Both the position numbers and the translations under genes were made by a program. A DNA stretch of 64,000 bases, from NCBI GenBank assembly GCA_028456385.1, contig JALNQF010000150.1:46114-110113 (forward strand). Direction: 5' to 3'. Every line of letters starts with the position of its first letter. Positions within the stretch are counted from its first letter, which is position 1. The stretch comes from Ophiosphaerella korrae (taxonomy: Eukaryota; Ascomycota; Dothideomycetes; Pleosporales; Phaeosphaeriaceae). Under the pieces are notes generated by a model. That model was not told the DNA's origin, searched no databases, and worked only from the letters and a program-made list of their open reading frames with translations. Of this stretch, positions 60,084 through 64,000 are shown piece after piece.

Positions 60084-63000
60084 CTTAAAGCTAAAGTTAT
60101 TAATTTAGTTTCTTAATTAATATTAAAATCTTTATCTTTTTTTTATACCTACTAAGTTTACTCTTTATTATCTTTATTTAGTAGATTATATATTTTACTA
60201 TAGTATTATAATTTTTTTTTATTTTTATTATAAGTTTTTAAACCTTTTATTAGTTTATCTTTCTTTAAAGTATAGTAAAGCTTATAAAGTATATATTTAT
60301 ACTAATACTTATTTATAATAGAGAGAGCTATTAACTATACTTATAAAAAACTATTATTATAGATTTTAGAGGCTAAAAAAGAACGTAACTAGATTCTAAG
60401 TATATAGGTAGAAAATTATACTTATTTAGTTTATTTTTATAAGATAAAGGCCTTAAATAATAAGAAGTTTATTAAATAGTTTACTCTCTTAGAATCTAAG
60501 CTAGACTTTAAAATAATAGTAGAGGCTACTCTAGCTCTTACTATATTAGGCGCGTTTAGCGCCTTTTTACCTATTACTAGTAGTATAAGTTTTCTTTATT
60601 TACTACTAAGTAGCTTAAAAGGTTTTAACTTTAAATCTCTTTTAATTTCTTAAAGTAATTAAGATTATCTTCTAGTTCCTATATATTTTCTTATAGTTAC
60701 CTTTTTTTATCTATACTTATCTATTTTACTAAGTAGTAATTCCTTCTATTATAAAATTAGTACTAAAAGATTTTTTTTTCTTCTTAGTCTTTTTATTCTT
60801 TATATATATCTACTTTATATACTAGTAGTTCTATATCTTATAGTACTTTTTCTAGTAGTACTACGTAAAATATTAAGTATATCTTTATTTTATCTAGTAG
60901 TCTTAACTTATATATAACTAGTATAACTTTATTCTTTACTTTATTCTTTACGTTATATAGTTTTATCTTTACGTATTCTAGTTTTAAACTTAGTTATTTA
61001 CTTCTAATATTTCTTTATACTAACTATACTTCTTCTTTATCTTTAAATTAGAGTCCTTTTTAGTATTTCTTATTATAGTACTTTACTATTTAATTTTATA
61101 AGAATTCTACGTCTTATTATAGTTAATTATATATTTCTTTTAATTTATTAATAAAGTTTTTATTTCTTAGAGACTAAAATACTTTAAATCTTAGTATCTA
61201 GTATATATTAATATTAAATCTATAGTTTATAAAAAAATGTAATACTTATAATACTATATTTTTTATACTATTATATACTAGTTTTACTATAGGTAGTAAC
61301 TATACTTAATTATTTTAGTTATAGTTAAAGTAGTATCCTAAGTACTACTCTACTATTTAATTTATACGTTTAAATTATCTATCTATTTATTAATAGTATA
61401 CTATTAATATTCTATATTTAACTCTTAACAATACTATTATTATTCTCTATAGTTTTAATATAAATCTTATATATTTATCTATAATAACTTTATCTAGAAT
61501 ACTATACTAGCTAACTATACTCTCTAGAACCTAATATATAGTAACTTCTATTTTACTTTTCTTTTTATATAGTTTAAAGTATAAGTACTTTATAAGTTTA
61601 TTTACTATTATTAAGATTTTATTATATTTAGTTCTTAATATTAGATTTTTTAACTTAAGTAACTTTATAATAAAGTCTATTATAATAACTTCTTAGAGTT
61701 ATTTTAGTACTTTAACTAGTTATAGTATTCTATATAGTATATATTTACTATACTTATTTTTATAATATTATATATAATCTTATAGTACTTTTATTACTAG
61801 TTATTTTACTTTTAAAATCTTATAATCTTTTAAAAGTCTATCTAATATTTTATTAATATATTAGTATCTATATACTAGTAGTTTATAAAACTATTATATA
61901 AACTCTTTTTATACTTTACTTAAAATATATATTCTACTATAAGCTTTTATAAGTTTCTTTTAGATTTCTATTTTTTTTTTTTTTTTTAAAAGCCTTTTAT
62001 ATATCTTTTTAAATTTATTTATTTAGCTTATTACTTTTTCTCTAAAGTATTATAGCTATTCTAAGTATATTTAAAACTAAATATCTTTTTTTATTTTTAA
62101 CTAGAACTATACTAGTAGTATTTACTTCTTTTTATAAACTAGTCTTTTACTTAGAGTATTTACTAATTAATTATTTTTACCCTTAGTATATATAATTTTA
62201 AAGTTAAATATAAATAAGTATTTCGATAATCTTATATAATATTATAATAAGTCTTTATTTAGTATATATTTTATAAGATTTTTATAGTCTATATAAACCT
62301 TTATTTAAAATTTTACTTATTATAAGTATACTCTTTACTACTTAAATACTTTATAGATTATAAGTATTTCTTAATTATAAATTTAGTAGTTAAGTTCTAC
62401 TAGCTTTATTTTCTTAAAAGAGTATTTAACTAAGTATTTTTACTTTATAACTTAGTTCTTTTATATTAGTACTATTCTATAGACTAAATTTAATACGTTT
62501 ATTTTTACTATTACTAGTAAGTCTAAGTTATATATTCTAATAACTAGGTTTTCTATAATCTTTTATTAATCTAGTTAAATACTGTATTATATTCTTAAGT
62601 CTATTTAAATAGTATATCTTTTTTTATAAGTTTTATTAATAGTTCTATTAGCTTAAACTATTTTATTATTAGCTTTCTATAAAAGTTTACTAGCTTATAA
62701 ATCTACTATATTTCTTATAAGTTTTTAAGTATTAGCTATTCTTAGATTACTTTAATCTTACTTAAGTTAGTTTATATTTTTACTAGTTCTATAATAAATC
62801 TAAAAAAGTTTATTTTTTTTATATAGAACTTATATTTCTTTATTTTAAGGAATAGTTTATTTTCTACTAGTCTTTCTAGTACTTTATATATATATTATTT
62901 GTATTCTTCTTTTAATTCTAAGAATATAAAGATATTATCTATGTATATAAATATAAATACTTCTAAGTATTTTCTTAAGACTATATTAATTTTTTTTTAG

Positions 63001-63884
63001 AACGCTACTATTACGTTTTATAATCTAAAGAGTATAACTATTTATTAAAATAGTTTATATTACGTTTATACTACTATTTTCTACTTATTACTTTTTTTTA
63101 TTTTAATCTAATAGTAAGTATTCTAAATATCTAACTTTATAAAGATTTATACTTTTTATACCCTATCTTATATTTTATCTATATATAGTAAAGAATTTTT
63201 TTTTTTTTATAATTATCTTTATCTTTCTAAAATTTATATAGAGTCTCTTTTCTTTTATTTTTTTTTATCTTTAAATATAAGTCTATATACTACTAAGAAA
63301 TTAAAATTTTATATCTATCTTTTTTTTTTACGTTTTTAATATATATATACTTAAATTTAGATTCTTTTTTACTTTTCTAATAGACTAGACTCTATTTTAT
63401 ATTTTTACTTTCTTTAAAGTTAATTACTAAGTCCTATAGCTAATATTCTAGAAAGTAGTTATCTAGCTCTATAAGCTACTTTTCTTATTTTTTATACTTT
63501 TCTAAGAATTCTTCTCTATATATATTTATAATAGCTAATTCTGTTTATTCTTTAATTATTCTTTAGGTTAGTTATCTATAACTATAGTATTCCTAATCTT
63601 ATATTTTACTTATTATTAATTATTATTATATTTATAACTATATTTTTAATCTTTAACTCTTTTAGCTCTAATATTAATAATACTATCTTAAACTTAATAA
63701 GTTTCTAGAATAGGTTTCCTTTAATTATACTTAGTTATTAAAAGTACTTTTATATAGTATACTTTATTCTTTAGTTTTCTATAAACTTCTTTAATATAAA
63801 GTTTTTTATAGCTTTACTATTAATTATAATTTATACTTTCTTTTCTTAGTATATTCTTTTTTTTATAATGTATAGGCTTATTAG
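60084..63884 (-). pseudogene. pol: gypsy J pol (minus strand), 5' part lost
   Basis: Continues J after K. Left to right: post-pol region to about 60640, chromodomain about 60650-60780, integrase C-terminal part to 61050, integrase core and N-terminal region 61050-61900, RNase H about 62150-62470, RT connection and RT 62480-63330, then the approach to protease near 63830-63880, where similarity stops at about 63884. Gag and the 5' LTR are not in the window. Heavily RIPed, with frame slips in T runs such as 61974-61990 and 63199-63210. cgcgtttagcgcc at 60550-60562 is an odd CG-rich spot. Confidence 0.85.
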
Positions 63885-64000
63885 ACTATAAGGTAGACTT
63901 TACGCAAGATAACTTAATAAGGCAGTTTTAACAATTAACTAAAAAGAGTAAATAGTAGATAAAGCTATCTAAGTAAGTACTAGGTATATATACCTAGTAG
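63885..64000. other. new sequence at the right edge, ending in a palindrome
   Basis: Gypsy J similarity ends here. The next 115 bp retain cgcaag, ggcag and aacaatt, so CpA is less depleted than in J, and match nothing else in the window. 63978-63999 is a perfect 22-bp palindrome centred on gtatatac. Possibly the end of another inserted element; too short to identify. Confidence 0.5.

Noticed and set aside
1..64000. Mitochondrial or bacterial AT-rich genome
   Set aside because: Chromoviral and copia retrotransposons with 5-bp duplications and CpA-specific mutation point to fungal nuclear DNA; no mitochondrial or bacterial genes are seen.

Overview
This window is almost certainly nuclear DNA of a filamentous ascomycete (Pezizomycotina): a pile of nested, dead transposons sitting in an AT-rich block. 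The evidence is direct. CpA and TpG are nearly absent while TpA is everywhere (the line at 62401-62460 has 11 TA, no CA and no TG). Recognisable retrotransposon proteins are broken mainly where CAA, CAG or TGG would have been and TAA or TAG now stands. This is the mark of repeat-induced point mutation (RIP, C to T at CpA). ATG also becomes ATA, so almost no start codons survive and there is no intact gene. I see no host gene, rRNA, tRNA, CRISPR array or bacterial-type operon.

Nearly all sequence belongs to three groups. (1) A Ty3/gypsy chromovirus family with LTRs of about 370-460 bp, in copies named here D, C, G, F, E, A, B, H, I, J and L; the long copies read gag, two zinc knuckles, protease, RT, RNase H, integrase, chromodomain. 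(2) A Ty1/copia family with 165-bp LTRs: one long copy (Copia-2), one internally deleted copy (Copia-1) and one solo LTR. (3) Single copies of a second gypsy family (K, about 188-bp LTRs) and of a Tc1/mariner DD34E element.

Layout: 1-10670 is a minus-strand gypsy (C) broken by a plus-strand gypsy (D, 1-3247, running in from the left edge) and by Copia-1 (4048-7024). 10671-11095 is unassigned. 11096-38852 is a nest: a gypsy end fragment (G) abuts minus element F; F's LTR was hit by E (12323-38449); E was hit by Copia-2 (14808-21541), A (23392-30143) and B (30373-37410). 38853-40814 is an unidentified, strongly RIPed sequence. From 40815 to the right edge, minus element H was hit by I (41732), I by J (43494), J by K (43935-60083), and K by L (46010-53034), by a solo copia LTR (55702-55866) and by Tc1 (about 57465-58900). 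The last 115 bp is a new, less mutated sequence ending in a palindrome.

The nesting is supported by exact 5-bp target duplications: tattc (Copia-1), taaat (Copia-2), gtatt (A), aaaag (B), attta (L), ctaac (solo LTR), ttagg/ttaag (E). Outer copies look more RIP-degraded than the inner A and Copia-2, so the order of insertion can be read. I found no convincing new functional system. The most unusual points are a gypsy copy that looks like a mosaic of two LTR subfamilies (D), an in-frame 309-bp RT deletion (A), a replacement of integrase by a second RNase H segment (E), a 3.8-kb copia deletion between 18-bp repeats, and the unidentified block at 38853-40814.
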